From the NCBI GenBank assembly GCA_009663005.1, contig VIGQ01000495.1:2501-25000 (forward strand): 22,500 bases of DNA, given 5' to 3'. Source of the stretch: Actinidia chinensis (Eukaryota; Streptophyta; Magnoliopsida; Ericales; Actinidiaceae). Numbering within the stretch: the stretch's first letter is position 1; every line of letters begins with the position of its first letter. The notes under the pieces were generated by a model. It was not told the DNA's origin. It worked only from the letters and a program-made list of their open reading frames with translations, and did no database searches. A program made the position numbers and the translations under genes. Positions 1-9,887 of the stretch are shown in pieces.

Positions 1-34
1 ATAAGGGATGTCAATACTACTTAAAAAACTACAT

Positions 35-1036
35 GAAAGGTCCGCGGAAAAAGTCAGTGAAATTTACCCCTTAGTTGTTACCAGTATCCACAATTTGAAG
101 TGGATGAAGAAACCTTAAGGGTAACTCCAATTATAAAAGTATTTAACTTTGTATTCGAGCAAAGTTTTCACTACTGGCTACTGGCCCTAGATGTTGGCTT
201 TAGGTAATGCCAGCAGTACAATTATTTTAAGATAAATCACCCGGTACTTGCATGTTTGTTTTCTTTTTGGGAAAGTATCGTGGATACATGGACGAAAAAA
301 GTAATCAAATTCTAGGGTACCTATTTGACTGTTTTTGAAATAGTTTACGTTTTCAAACAATGCATTGAGGAAAGGAGAGAGAGGAAAAGGGTTTGTTTCG
401 CGAAATTATTTAGTTGGCCTTAGAGAAAAATTCTAATGTACTCGTTAACCTTAGAGTGATTGGTACTAAACGTGAGGTGCACTACCATTTTGGTATGAGC
501 TTTGTTTGTGATCAAGGGTGTGATGTGTTATTATTGAATGATGATAACAATGCTTCTAAATCATTTCCCAATGACACATCTGCCATTAGGTTGATCACAA
601 TACAGATAAAAAAGTTTGTAAGAACCATACCCTTGCATGCATATATAAAATTATGTGGGGGCATTTTAATATTTTGAAAGTATATTTTATGGGTCTTTAC
701 TGCAATTTCTTAAGTTAACAGCCTGAAATGAATTTGGTCTACGTGACATTTCGGTTACTGCATGTTAGGTTCATCCTGCAAGAGTACATTCCAAAATGTC
801 ATGTGAGATAGAGAGGGAGAGAGAGAGAATCTTTTATTAGTTTATTCTCTCCTCCTTGTGCCAAAGAAAGACCTAGACAGCTTAGAAGGTTGAAAAATTT
901 TCAAAAAACTTTTGAGGGATTTCATCCAAAAGGAGAGGAGAGAGTCTAATTGAAGATTTTTTTGTAAGATTCTCCATTAATCACTATTTTGTTAGCCATT
1001 GGGTATTGCTATAGTTGGAATGATGTATTGTAATTC
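35..1036. other. ~1 kb segment present only in the left duplicate
   Basis: The flanks of this stretch are contiguous in the right copy (around 6405), so it is either an insertion here or a deletion there. ACTACAT at the left edge and CTTACAT at the right edge could be a degraded target-site duplication. No clear terminal inverted repeats, poly(A) tail or known transposon protein was recognised. It holds an open stretch of 87 codons on the plus strand (414-677, opening with TTG) that resembles no family I know. It also has a GA-rich run at 805-829. The stretch is too short and too low in supporting signals to call a gene. Confidence 0.55.
805..829. repeat. GA-rich simple repeat
   Basis: An imperfect GA run (GATAGAGAGGGAGAGAGAGA) lies inside the segment unique to the left duplicate. 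It is a low-complexity tract with no function inferred. Confidence 0.8.
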
Positions 1037-1158
1037 TTACATTTTCATGCATATATTCATGAATTGAGAGGTATTGGCAGGTTGTCATGGCGTAAAAAAT
1101 TATGAAATTGGATCTATCTAACTCGGTCACAGCTCAGGTTTATTACGATAGATTGCTA

Positions 1159-1560
1159 ATCAACTGTGATGGTTAGACTAGTTTTTCTTTCCAAAACGGA
1201 TGCCAAGTCTGTCAGTGCATCTGCATGCGAATTTAAGTCCCTCTCTTACTTACTCAATCTTAAAGTGCTTTGAATTATGGTGAGGAGGGCTTTGCGATTG
1301 CCAGTATTTAGGGTAACTTGGCTCTCGATTTCAAATTTCTTTATAGTAATTAGTTCACAAGGCAACTTTGAAATCACTGAAAATAGAAGCAAGGAACCTT
1401 TACCTTGCTGGGACATACCTAAAGTTCCGCAATAAAAGTTTTGTATTCGGTCTCATTGTTTGGTCGGAAAATTCAGCTCGGCAGTGCTGGAAATTGCCCT
1501 TTTAAACTTTAAAAACAATGCCTGCTCCTGAACTAGGCGTTTTTCCCTCTGTCGACGACA
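1159..1560 (-). mobile_element. Ty3/Gypsy RNase H remnant, left copy
   Basis: Read on the minus strand, this stretch encodes pieces of a retrotransposon ribonuclease H domain, which degrades the RNA strand of the RNA/DNA hybrid during reverse transcription. NNETEYKTFIAEL is legible at about 1421-1462, matching the family's TNNEAEYEALIAGL-like signature. A SDFK piece near 1362-1390 corresponds to the SDSQ motif. NSHADALTDLASVLERK lies at about 1190-1233, inside an open stretch of 27 codons (1159-1239), and matches the domain's conserved HADALA end. The pieces lie in different frames with stops between them, so it is dead. No reverse transcriptase, integrase or LTR was recognised around it. It lies on the same strand as the PR-10 gene and downstream of it, and was duplicated with it. 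The wording of the motifs is typical of plant Gypsy elements. Confidence 0.82.
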
Positions 1561-1564
1561 TTTT

Positions 1565-3735
1565 TCAAGGAAGTGGATGATCAATCACGGTAGTTCCTGG
1601 CGAATCTCATGACCCTCTGGTACTGGCTCAACTCAGCTAATGATTCTTGTGTGCTCTCACCTTTCGTATGTGCAAAACGAGATAACCTTTGTCGGGAATT
1701 ACAGTTCGGGACAACAAAACTCAGAGGAAATTAGCCAAAATTTAGCCCTTGATAGTTCCACAACTAGGTCAGAAGAAAATAAAAAAATTAATTGTAACTT
1801 CTCTGTATAATGTTTGGATGATGAAAAAAGAAAACCATGTGAATAGGGATTATGAGAGGGATATTTCACTTCAATTTGTAGTTTGATAGACAATATTGGC
1901 ATTGATTAACCAATTCACAACCAATGATTTTTGTTTCCTACAATTTCTTATCAAATCTCACCCTTTGTAGTGAGAAACAGAATATGGTTAGTAAGTCATT
2001 TCTCTGTGTCACCCTTTTCATAATTACCACCTATTTTGTAATCTAAGCAAATGAGAGCGCATTAATTATCTCCATCTTATCTCCATTTTCTTATTCATTT
2101 CTCACAAAACCTCACAGCTGGAAGAGCGATTCTATCTCAAACACCAAAAGGAGCTTCAATCCTTAACTGTGAATAAACCCCCAATCATTGTTGGTTATTA
2201 CAAATTAATTATGCCATGTGATTAGGACTTGGCATCAATCAACAAATCATTGGGCCAGTGCTCGGCCTCTGATCAACCAATTCAGTGGCCGCGTCTACCA
2301 CCTTAATTCCTTGTTAGGGGTAGGCGGGTCCCACAACTCCGTACTCGACTTGACATGACATTTCCCCAAATACAAACAAATTATTGGTCACAATATTTGC
2401 ATATGGGAAGAAATTTTTAATTACTCTTTCCCCCCGAGTTACTACTTTTTTAATTTGTCCTCCCTTTAGGCGACTCCTTATTCCGTTTAACTCCTCACTC
2501 CCTCACTCTCTTCTTCGGCCCCTCACTCCCTCCAGCTTCCTCAAACTCTGTCACCCTTCCTTTGTCCCGCCCCTTAGCTACCCCCCGTTAGCATTCGTGT
2601 GACTTCACATTTAGCTCTTCCGACCAACAAGGCCGCGCAAAAACAGTTTATAGGGTCTTAAAAAATTTATGAAACCTGTGATACCAATTTTTTTTTGTTT
2701 TGGATGGAGTTTATAATTATGAACTCTTTATTAATATTTTTATGAATTACTCATTCTCTAGAGTGAACCTGAGGGTTAGGGTTTACGCTCAGGGATCTTC
2801 ATAGGGTTAGTCCTTTTTATATAGATTAAACCGAAACGTTAATATAATTGGGATAAATTGAGTTCATGTACATGAAAAACAAGTATCAGTGAGGCAAAGT
2901 TGTCACCTCGTGCTTGTGCATGAGTGGGAGAGCGATGGATAATTAGGCCTTCATAGCAATCACTTGTGTTATTTATGTATTCTTTTATTTAATATATGAG
3001 TGTGCCAATTTTTCTTGATTATTTGTCGGTAACATGCATCCCCTGTTCCACATATATCGGAACTAAGCCTGACTGTAAAAAAATTATTTTGCCCAACTTC
3101 ACGAGTGGCGTTTCTAAAATTAAAAAAAATAATTATTTTATCACCATTAGCATGGGAGCAAATCTTTTTTTCATACTTCAAAGTGTGACATTGCTTGTGC
3201 ATTTAGTTGCTCGATGATGAGGTGGTACAAAAAGAATGAATATGAAAACCAAACTTTATCTTCCAGTTAGCCAGTTTAGGTAAATTAGTAGTCTGCATTA
3301 ATCTTGTAACTAGTGTTGTTATTAGAACTGAGTCGGCTAACTAAATTCCTTGACGATCGTGTCAGCATATTTTGGTTACTAAATACTAGAAAGTGCCCTA
3401 GTGCCGTGAAGTTTATGAAGACTAAAATTACCCATTTTTGTACCCAAATAAATCTTAAAACACCACAATAAATATCACAAACGTTTACAATTCATAAATC
3501 AAACCCAAAATAAATGCAACATTATAGAACTCTATATAACACTATATTTTCATGTTTTAATGAGCAAACATTAGGATAATTGCTCCAACATGTCTTATAC
3601 TTTGGGGATGATGAAGGACCATATGCATAAGTCCTTTTTTATTAAAAATCAATAACAACAAAAAAGAAAAATCGCAAGTCACACCTTTAACTTATTTGAT
3701 TTCACATAAAAGCACGCCGTGAATATAAATATATA
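1565..3735. other. Duplicated 3' flank of PR-10, no gene seen
   Basis: This is the left copy of the DNA between the RNase H remnant and the PR-10 exon. Short open stretches occur on both strands (for example 1699-1902 minus and 2996-3217 plus). Their counterparts in the right copy are shifted or interrupted, so they are not conserved as proteins. Apart from the C/T-rich block at 2428-2588 I see only AT-rich sequence with homopolymer runs. Confidence 0.6.
2428..2588. other. Pyrimidine-rich block unique to left duplicate
   Basis: About 160 bases, strongly biased to C and T on the plus strand, with repeated CTCACTCCCTC-type phrases. In the right copy the sequence passes directly from TTTAATACTCT to the GCATTAGTGTG anchor (about 7849-7870), so the block is missing there. 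It creates an apparent 72-codon open stretch (2384-2602) that reads as proline/leucine/serine low complexity, and I do not take it as coding. Confidence 0.65.
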
Positions 3736-3739
3736 TCAA

Positions 3740-4058
3740 TTATAGAGTAGGACTTTGCAAGCGTTTGTTAGCATAATCAGGATTTGCCAACAGATAGGTT
3801 TCAATGGCTGCAATATTTCGAAGCCTTTGCTTTGCCTGCCTTGATTTCCTCCTCTGAGGACCTGGCAATTACCTTTGGTGTTGTATCTGCCTCGGTTCTG
3901 CAAATGATCCTCCTCGGGAGATGCCTCCGATTTTAATGTGATAGGAAATTGATTCAAATTGTCCATCAGAGCATCACCTTCAATTACAGTGTAGCTGTAG
4001 ATGAAGTTTCTCTTTATCGATAGATCACTCTCGTTCTTCACACACTTGTGATGGCTTC
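3740..4058 (-). pseudogene. PR-10/Bet v 1-like exon 2 (left copy, exon 1 missing)
   Basis: This is the second exon of a pathogenesis-related class 10 (Bet v 1-like) gene. The family consists of ~155-160 residue, mostly cytosolic proteins with a hydrophobic ligand cavity, induced in defence and stress. On the minus strand a good acceptor (TATGCAG) precedes codons for SHHKCVK. Then come SYTVIEGDALMDNL, ESISYHIKI (shifted frame), GRYNTKGN, SEEEIKAGKAKASK and ETYLLANPDYANKRLQ, followed by a TAA at 3740-3742. The order and spacing match residues ~62 to the end, and 319 bases is close to the usual ~300. The pieces lie in at least three frames, so several one-base indels break the reading. The intron continues only to about 4074, then LINE sequence begins and no exon 1 follows. 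A continuous 101-codon frame at 3736-4041 is only one of the three frames. The copy is a fragment unless exon 1 lies elsewhere. Confidence 0.88.
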
Positions 4059-4103
4059 CTGCATATCAACAAAATGATTTTTGGGAAAATGGATTTTGCA
4101 TTC

Positions 4104-4515
4104 CTAATGGTTGATGGAAGCCTTTTTTTTTTGGGAAAAATGATTTTTGGCATGCCTTTTTTTAACAAATGCACCCTCTATTTTGTGTCCTTATTATGAA
4201 CTGTATTGGTTAAAAAAAGAAGTACCAAAATAAATTGCCAAATTACACTCAATAATAAGACAAAAAAATGGGTGCAAAAATTATTTCCCTTTTTTTTTTT
4301 TTGCGATTTTTAAATAAGATTGTTATTGCGCTTTTACTATCATCCAAAAATGTTCACGCCTTGTTTGCTTAGGAGCAGACTTCCCCCAATCTTCTTGTTG
4401 TTAGAAGGATGCCCTAGATGAATTTCTATTCCGTATCTGGGCTGCAAACCCAATATCCAAAAAGTGCTATAATTCTTTTCTGGGGCGGTGTTGAATATTA
4501 ATAATGGTTGGGTGA
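4104..4515 (+). mobile_element. LINE reverse transcriptase fragment, interrupted
   Basis: This stretch matches the LINE piece at about 21003-21265. The 5' part (4104-4132, CCTAATGGTTGATGGAAGCC then T-run) pairs with 21005-21035. After a 157 bp insertion (4133-4289) the match resumes at 4290 and runs through codons equivalent to GLQPNMQKSAIFFSGV (about 4440-4490). Non-LTR reverse transcriptases copy element RNA into the genome at a nick. This fragment lacks about 45 bases that include the catalytic FADD box, and it has frameshifts, so it is inert. It abuts the point where the left PR-10 copy ends, so it may mark the rearrangement that removed exon 1. Confidence 0.8.
4133..4289. mobile_element. 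Small MITE nested in LINE T-run
   Basis: The ends are imperfect inverted repeats: GGGAAAAATGATTTTTGGC on the left, and GGGAAATAATTTTTGCACC when the right end is read on the minus strand. The element sits inside a run of T (4123-4132 on the left, 4290-4302 on the right). The related LINE at 21023-21035 has an uninterrupted T-run at the same place, which gives an empty-site comparison. At 157 bp it has no coding capacity. The target duplication is masked by the T-run, so the superfamily cannot be assigned. Confidence 0.62.
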
Positions 4516-5908
4516 GTTACCCACATATGCAGAAAACAAGAAATATTATTATTTTAATACTCCAATTTATAAAGTAAACGAATTCTCCAAAACCAACTGC
4601 CCCTTACGTAAGTATGACGGAGATAATCGAATAATTTAAATGTGTTATCAAATTAAATTATAAAATTTGATTTATTATAATTAAAATTGTAGAGTTTTAT
4701 TTTTTTTACGATTAAACATGAAATTTTTCCTTTAATTTTTCAAAGAAAAAACCATCAATGAAGGAATTACTCCAACTTAAGAGGCTCGCGATTTACTACT
4801 TATTACCTGTGCGCGCTCAATAGTCTTTGGGATTTTGGGTGAAAGGACCTTTTGTAAATCAACAAACTTCTTTACATAGTTTTTACTATAGTTTAAAGGA
4901 TTAAATCATAAAATTCTTAGTAGGCCCAGTTTTGGGCTATGGTTTGTTGGTTTTCTTGATTTTTGAGTTCTTTTTACTCTTTGAGCAAATCTATTCTCTA
5001 TACTTTTTGGGTTCTTCTTGAAAGAATAGGTCGAAAATTAAAAATATCATATAATTTATAAAAATAAAAAAAAAGATGAAAAATTTTTTTGATAAAAAAT
5101 TTGTTTTTATTTTTTAGTTACTTTTTTCTGAACTTTTTTTTTCTCTCCTTAATTGACTTTTCGAAATATGGGCAATTTAATAGCATTCGTTATTTTGCTA
5201 GCCGTTTTTTCAAAGTCGTTTTTATTTCTATTTGAACGAACATTGAATGTGTGATTTTATTTTTTAATTCTTTGAAATTTCCTTGTCCTTGGCCTTTTTT
5301 TGTTTTGTTTTTTTAAAGAGTAATAAGTTTTTTTTATTCTTTTTGTGGTCTTTTTAACAATCAAGCAAGCAAAATTATGGGACCTAAGAGTTTAGGGCCA
5401 GGATCTTGTATTGTTCTTGCTTCATTTGTTATAATGTTTGGGATAAATTTCTTATAAATACAGTCACCCCCTCCGTAGTTTTTGAAAATACACGCTGATT
5501 TTGCAACTATTATCAGTTACTCTCGACTATTTTTTGTAGAAAAATGGACCAATTGCCTTAATGTTGAGGGTTTTCAAATTTATTTTCTCAATACATCCAA
5601 TTAAAATAAATAAACCTCTCTTTTTTAAAAGAAGTAATAACAAGATTATTTTTTTAAAGTATGCTTATATTATGAGCACTTACAAGTAAAAAATTTAAAT
5701 TATGTTTAAAAAAAATATTATTAATAATAGAGTTTATTTTTAAGTACCATTTTTTGATTATTAGATCATTATTTTTAAAATATTACTTGCTTGATAAAAA
5801 TAAAAGTATAAAAATAATTTATAAATAAATGGTTATTTTTTAAAAAATAGAATATATTTTTTTAATGAGGAAAATTAAGGAAAGGAAACTTGGATGCCCT
5901 AAACATAA
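4516..5908. other. AT-rich filler, no gene seen
   Basis: The stretch is dominated by T and A runs with frequent stops in all frames. The part around 5465-5640 loosely resembles 15503-15690, with shared TTTTTGAAAATA and TTTTCTCRATAC phrases in the same order. This suggests a weak dispersed repeat. Nothing else was recognised. Confidence 0.5.
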
Positions 5909-6304
5909 GGGGTCGTTTGGCTGCCGCGAGATAGCATGGAGAGATAAGTTTAGAGGGGGGATAAATTTTAGAAGGGGATAAGGAAGAAAATATATATATA
6001 GAAAAAAATGTAAACATATAGATATTAGAGATAGAGCATAGTATAAATATCTATATATCCTATTATATTATGTATGAATATCTTTATATTAGATCATATA
6101 TATATATAATTTTTTATATAAGATATTTTATATTTTATTCTTTATATATAATTTTCTTCCTTATCCCCCACCCTTATTCTCCCGGATAAACTTTTAACTA
6201 GAGTGAGGGTTGCCCATAAATACCGCCTCCATCCTCCATGGGGGGAAGAAGATTATCTTGGAAAAAAGTTATCCGCCCCACTTATCCTCAGCCCAAACAT
6301 TTGC
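5909..6304. mobile_element. PIF/Harbinger-type (Tourist-like) MITE, copy 1
   Basis: The left end GGGGTCGTTTGGCTGCC is preceded by TAA, the typical 3-base target of PIF/Harbinger elements. The right end, read on the minus strand, begins GGCAAATGTTTGGGCTG and is followed on the plus strand by TAG, so the end is decayed. Subterminal regions repeat GGGGATAA on the left and TTATCC on the right, and the middle is a TA-rich core (about 5990-6150). It has no coding capacity. It shares ends and layout with the element at 13592-14063. It lies just left of the right-hand duplicate. Confidence 0.72.
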
Positions 6305-6529
6305 CTAGGAAATCTTGTCAATTTTGTACAAAAATTATTCCCAGAAGAAATCTTGGTAATAATTTTAAAAATAAGGATGGTCAATATATTTTAAAAAAAA
6401 ACTACATTCAAGCTATATTTCATGAATTGAGTATTATTGGCAGGTTGTTCATGGTAGTTTTGTAAAAATTATTGAAATTTGATCTATCTACTCGGGTCCC
6501 AGCTCAGTGTTTATTAGGACAGATTGCTA

Positions 6530-6960
6530 ATCAACTGTGATGGTTCGACCAATTTTCTTTCAAAAACTGATGCCCAAGTCTACCAGTGCATCTGCATGTG
6601 AATTAAGCCCTCTTATTTACTCAATATTCTAAATTGCTTTGAATTTATGTGAAAGAGGGCTTTCGCGATGCCAAGTAGTATTTAGTCATCTTGGCTCTCC
6701 GAGCTTCAAATTTTCTAGTAATTAGTCCCAGATACTTTGAATCACTGAATATATGAAGAGTAAGTAAAGGGAAACCTTTACATTGGCTGGTGGCATACCA
6801 AGTCCCGCAATATAAAAGATTCGTATTCGGTATCATTGTTTGTTGCGGAGAAATTCAGCCTAAGGCAATGCTTGAAATTGCCTCTTTTAAAACACTTTTA
6901 AAACACGCCTACCCCTGCACTTAGGCTGTTTTTCGCTCCGTTGATGTACACTTTTCAGGA
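6530..6960 (-). mobile_element. Ty3/Gypsy RNase H remnant, right copy
   Basis: This is the counterpart of 1159-1560. The best legible part is in the open stretch at 6645-6836, where HIFSDSK is followed by RKFEARRAKMTKYYLA. That matches the GKFEARGAKMAKYL signature common in plant Gypsy RNase H domains. NSHADAL-like codons follow toward 6590. The NNETEY motif of the left copy is present here as NNDTEY in another frame (near 6835). Frameshifts separate the blocks, and no flanking integrase, reverse transcriptase or LTR was recognised. Together the two copies show that the retroelement piece was in place before the duplication. Confidence 0.82.
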
Positions 6961-9169
6961 GTGGACTGATAAATCTGAGTGGTTTCTTGTCGATCTCATG
7001 ACCTATGTCTTGGCTCAACTCTGCTAAATGATCCTTGTCATGCTCTCCACCTTCTTGTGTGCAAAATGCGGGTAACCTTGTTCAGACCACATTCGGACAA
7101 GAACTCCTGGAAAATTAGCCAAATTAAGCCCTTGATAGTTCCACACCTAGGTCAGAAAGAAAAATTACTTTTAAACTTCTCTGCATCATGGTTTTGGATG
7201 AGTGAAAAAGAATACCATGTGAAATGGGGATATGAGAGGGATTTTTTTTTTTTTTTCCCTTCATTTGTAGTTTGAAGACAATCTTGGCATTATTAACATT
7301 CACAACCAATGATTTTTGTTTCCTACGTATTTCTTACAAATCTCACCCTTTTTAAGTGAGAATAGAAAATATGTTTAGTAAGTAATTCTCTTTTGTCACC
7401 CGTTTCCTCATTATTTACCAACCTATTTTGTAATCTAAGCAAATGAAGAAGCATTTAATTTTAGCTCCATTTCTATCTCTATTCTTATCTTCATTTCGTA
7501 TGTTCTTTCCTCAACCAAAACCAAACTTCACAGCTGGAAGCGATTCTATCGCAACCCCAAACAGAGCTTCAATCCTTAACTGTGAATAACCCCCAACTCA
7601 CTTGTGCGTTATACAATAATTTAAATCGCCATGTGATACGGACTTTGGCATCAATCAACAAATCGATTGGGCATTGCTTCGGCCTCCGATCAACCCCATC
7701 AGTGGCCGCCGTCTACCAACCACCTAATTTCCCCTGTTTCGGGGTAGGGGTTCCCACATCCTTACTCCTTACTCGATTTGACGTGGCGCTTTTCCCAAAT
7801 TAACAAACATTATTTGCTCACAAATATGCCTAGGGGAGAAATTTGTTTAATACTCTCGTAGCATTAGTGTGACTTCACATTTAGCTCTCCGACCATAAGG
7901 CCACGCAAAAAATCTTTATAGGTCCTTAAAAATTATGAACCTTTTTGTACCAAAATTTTTTTTGATGGAGTTTATAATTATGAACTCTTTATTAATATTT
8001 TTTATAATTACTCTTTCTCTAGAGTGAACCCTTGAGGGTTAAGCTCATTTCGCTAACAACCCGTGCAAAACAATTTATGGGAACATTAAAATTATGAATC
8101 CCTTGATACCGATTTTTTTTTTTGATGAGTTTAATAAGTTGAACTCCGTTTATAATCTTTTATTAATTACTCTTCTCTAGAGGGAACCTTTGGGGTTAAG
8201 CTCAGGATTTCACTGGGTTTAGTCCTTTTATCTGATTAAACCGAACTGTTCATATATTTAGATAATTGCGTTCAATGTACTAAAATACACAAAGCAATAT
8301 AGTCGAGGCAAATTGTCACCTCGTGCATGATGAAGAGAGAGGATAATTAGGCCTTCCAAGCAATCACTCACTTGTGTTATTTTATTTATTTATTTTCTTT
8401 TTTAATATATGAAGTGTGCCGAATTTTATCTTGATTGATTTGTCGAGTACATGCAAATCTCCCTGTTTCACATCTCTCGCCTAAGTTTGGACGTAAAAAA
8501 ATATTTTTCCAACTGTTACGATGTGGGCGTTTCTAAAGTAAAAATAATTATTTTGTCACACTAAGCATCCGGGAAATTTTTTTTCGGAGAATTTTTTTTT
8601 TTCATACTCTCAAGTTGACCATTGCTTGTGCATTTAGTGTTTTTATTGCTTTCGATGATTGAGTGGTGGTGCAAAGATGAAGGAGATCAACTTTATCTTC
8701 CAATTCCGCCATTTAGGTTTAGGTCGTCTCATTAATCTTGTAACTAGTGTTGTTATTGGGCACTGAGTCGGCTAACACTAATTTGACGATGTCATCAATA
8801 TTTTGGTTACTAACATACGAGAAAGTGCCCTAGTGGCCGTAAGTTTTATTAAAGACTAATTAACCACCCCATTTTTGTAACCCAACTAAATCTAACACCA
8901 CAATAATATCACAAAACGTTACAATCTACACCAAACCCAAATAAATGCACATATAGAACTCTCATAGAACTATATTTTCATGTTTTATGAGCACAAACAT
9001 TAGGAGAAATGCTTCAACATGTCTTCATACTTTCGATGATGAAGGACCATATGCATAGGAGTTCCGTCTTTTTAAAAACCAACACCAACAAAAAAAAAAT
9101 CGAAAGTCACACCTTTTAACTTATTTAATGTCACATAAAAGCATGCCATAATATATATATAATAATCAA
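6961..9169. other. Duplicated 3' flank of PR-10, right copy, no gene seen
   Basis: This is the counterpart of 1565-3735. Open stretches such as 7124-7309 (minus) and 7582-7803 (plus) are not kept in frame in the left copy and show no family signature. The only internal structure found is the tandem duplication at 7881-8195. Confidence 0.6.
7881..8195. repeat. 158 bp tandem duplication unique to right copy
   Basis: Two adjacent units start at TTAGCTCTCC (7881) and TTAAGCTCATT (8039). Each runs through a GCAAAA motif, AAATTATGAA, a T-run followed by GATG, a TTTATAA stretch, TTATTAAT and CTCTAGAG. A third start of the unit (TTAAGCTCAGG) begins at about 8195 and continues as the single-copy sequence. 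The left segment has only one unit (about 2611-2790). The two units have themselves diverged. Confidence 0.75.
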
Positions 9170-9482
9170 TTAGAGTAGACTTTGAAAAGCGTTTAGCCGT
9201 AATCAGATTTCCAACAGGCAGGTTTCAATGGCCTTAATATTCAGAAAGCCTTGATTTGCCTGCCTTGATTTCCTCCTCTGAGCTTGGCAATTAACTGTGG
9301 TGTTGTGATGCTTCGGTTCTTGAAAATTGGAATCCTCCATCGGGAGATGCTACGATTTTATGTGATAGGAAATTGATTCAAATGTGTCATCAAGAGCATA
9401 CCTTCAATTACACTAAGTGTAGGTGGAAGGTTCTCTTTATCGATAGACATTCACTCTCTCTTCACACAATGGTGATGGCTTC

Positions 9483-9887
9483 CGGCATATCAACAAAACA
9501 AAAAGCCGATTAGTCCTATCTCATAAAGAACGAGTAGTGATAGTACCACACCTAAAAGGGGTGTGTACAAGAAACATCCATTTGTCATCTCACAAAATTA
9601 AGTGGGAACCGTCATAGAGGGATTTTCACGTTTTTTTAAAAACCCTAAGTAGAGCGGGCCCCACTTATTTGCTTGAGAGGGCAAAAATAGGTGGTTTGTA
9701 CACCAACCCACTTTGGGTGTGACACAAATCATTATTCATAAAGAAAACTCAGTCTATATAATAAAAGGACAATCGACCCAAAACAACTATTTTGTTACGT
9801 CCTTAGTAAGTCCCTACAAATAACATTTGCGGGAACAACCAAATAAATAGTTTCGGTCTAAAAATGTGATCATGGTAAAAATATGGC
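9483..9887 (-). other. PR-10 intron with inserted MITE
   Basis: The 405-base intron separates exon 1 (ends at 9888) from exon 2 (starts at 9482). About half of it is the transposon at 9531-9735. Without the transposon and one copy of its target repeat the intron would be about 190 bases. The left duplicate shares only the ~16 bases next to exon 2. Confidence 0.75.
9521..9745. mobile_element. MULE-type MITE with perfect 10 bp target duplication
   Basis: TCATAAAGAA occurs at 9521-9530 and again at 9736-9745, bounding a 205 bp element (9531-9735). The ends are imperfect inverted repeats of roughly 40 bases: GATAGTACCACACCTAAAAG on the left, and ATTTGTGTCACACCCAAAG when the right end is read on the minus strand. 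Both arms reach a GTGTACAA phrase. A 9-10 bp target duplication is typical of Mutator-like elements. It is non-coding. The undamaged target duplication suggests a fairly recent insertion. Confidence 0.8.

Larger units (their letters stand above)
1..4074. repeat. Left copy of a ~3 kb segmental duplication
   Basis: This segment matches 6371-9498 in the same orientation and in the same order. Anchors are the stretch around 1058-1240 (pairs with 6421-6605), 2591-2640 (pairs with 7861-7910), 2880-3060 (pairs with 8305-8480) and the PR-10 exon 2 at 3740-4058 (pairs with 9170-9482). The first ~34 bases pair with 6371-6405. Then ~1 kb present only here intervenes before homology resumes near 1037. 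Homology ends at 4074, where both copies still share ATATCAACAAAA and then part. Differences are many one-base indels plus three larger gaps. The left end of the duplication probably lies outside the window. Confidence 0.93.
6371..9498. repeat. Right copy of the ~3 kb segmental duplication
   Basis: This is the direct repeat of 1-4074. It lacks the ~1 kb segment and the pyrimidine-rich block of the left copy, and has gained a 158 bp tandem duplication. Homology begins near ATAAGGATGGTCAATA and ends after ATATCAACAAAA at 9498. From there this copy continues into the rest of the PR-10 intron and exon 1, while the left copy does not. Overall similarity is high but broken by frequent one-base gaps. 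Confidence 0.93.

Noticed and set aside
414..677. An 87-codon plus-strand frame as a novel gene
   Set aside because: It opens with TTG, shows no family signature and lies in an unclassified segment. Chance cannot be excluded at this length.
2384..2602. A proline/leucine/serine-rich 72-codon frame
   Set aside because: It is produced by the C/T-rich block and has no counterpart in the right duplicate.
3736..4041. A continuous 101-codon minus-strand frame as a stand-alone gene
   Set aside because: It is one of three frames of PR-10 exon 2. It starts inside the exon and loses the family sequence after the first third, where homology shifts frame.
7881..8195. A CRISPR-like or regulatory repeat array
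   Set aside because: Two long diverged units with no spacers, in a plant intergenic context, are a plain tandem duplication.
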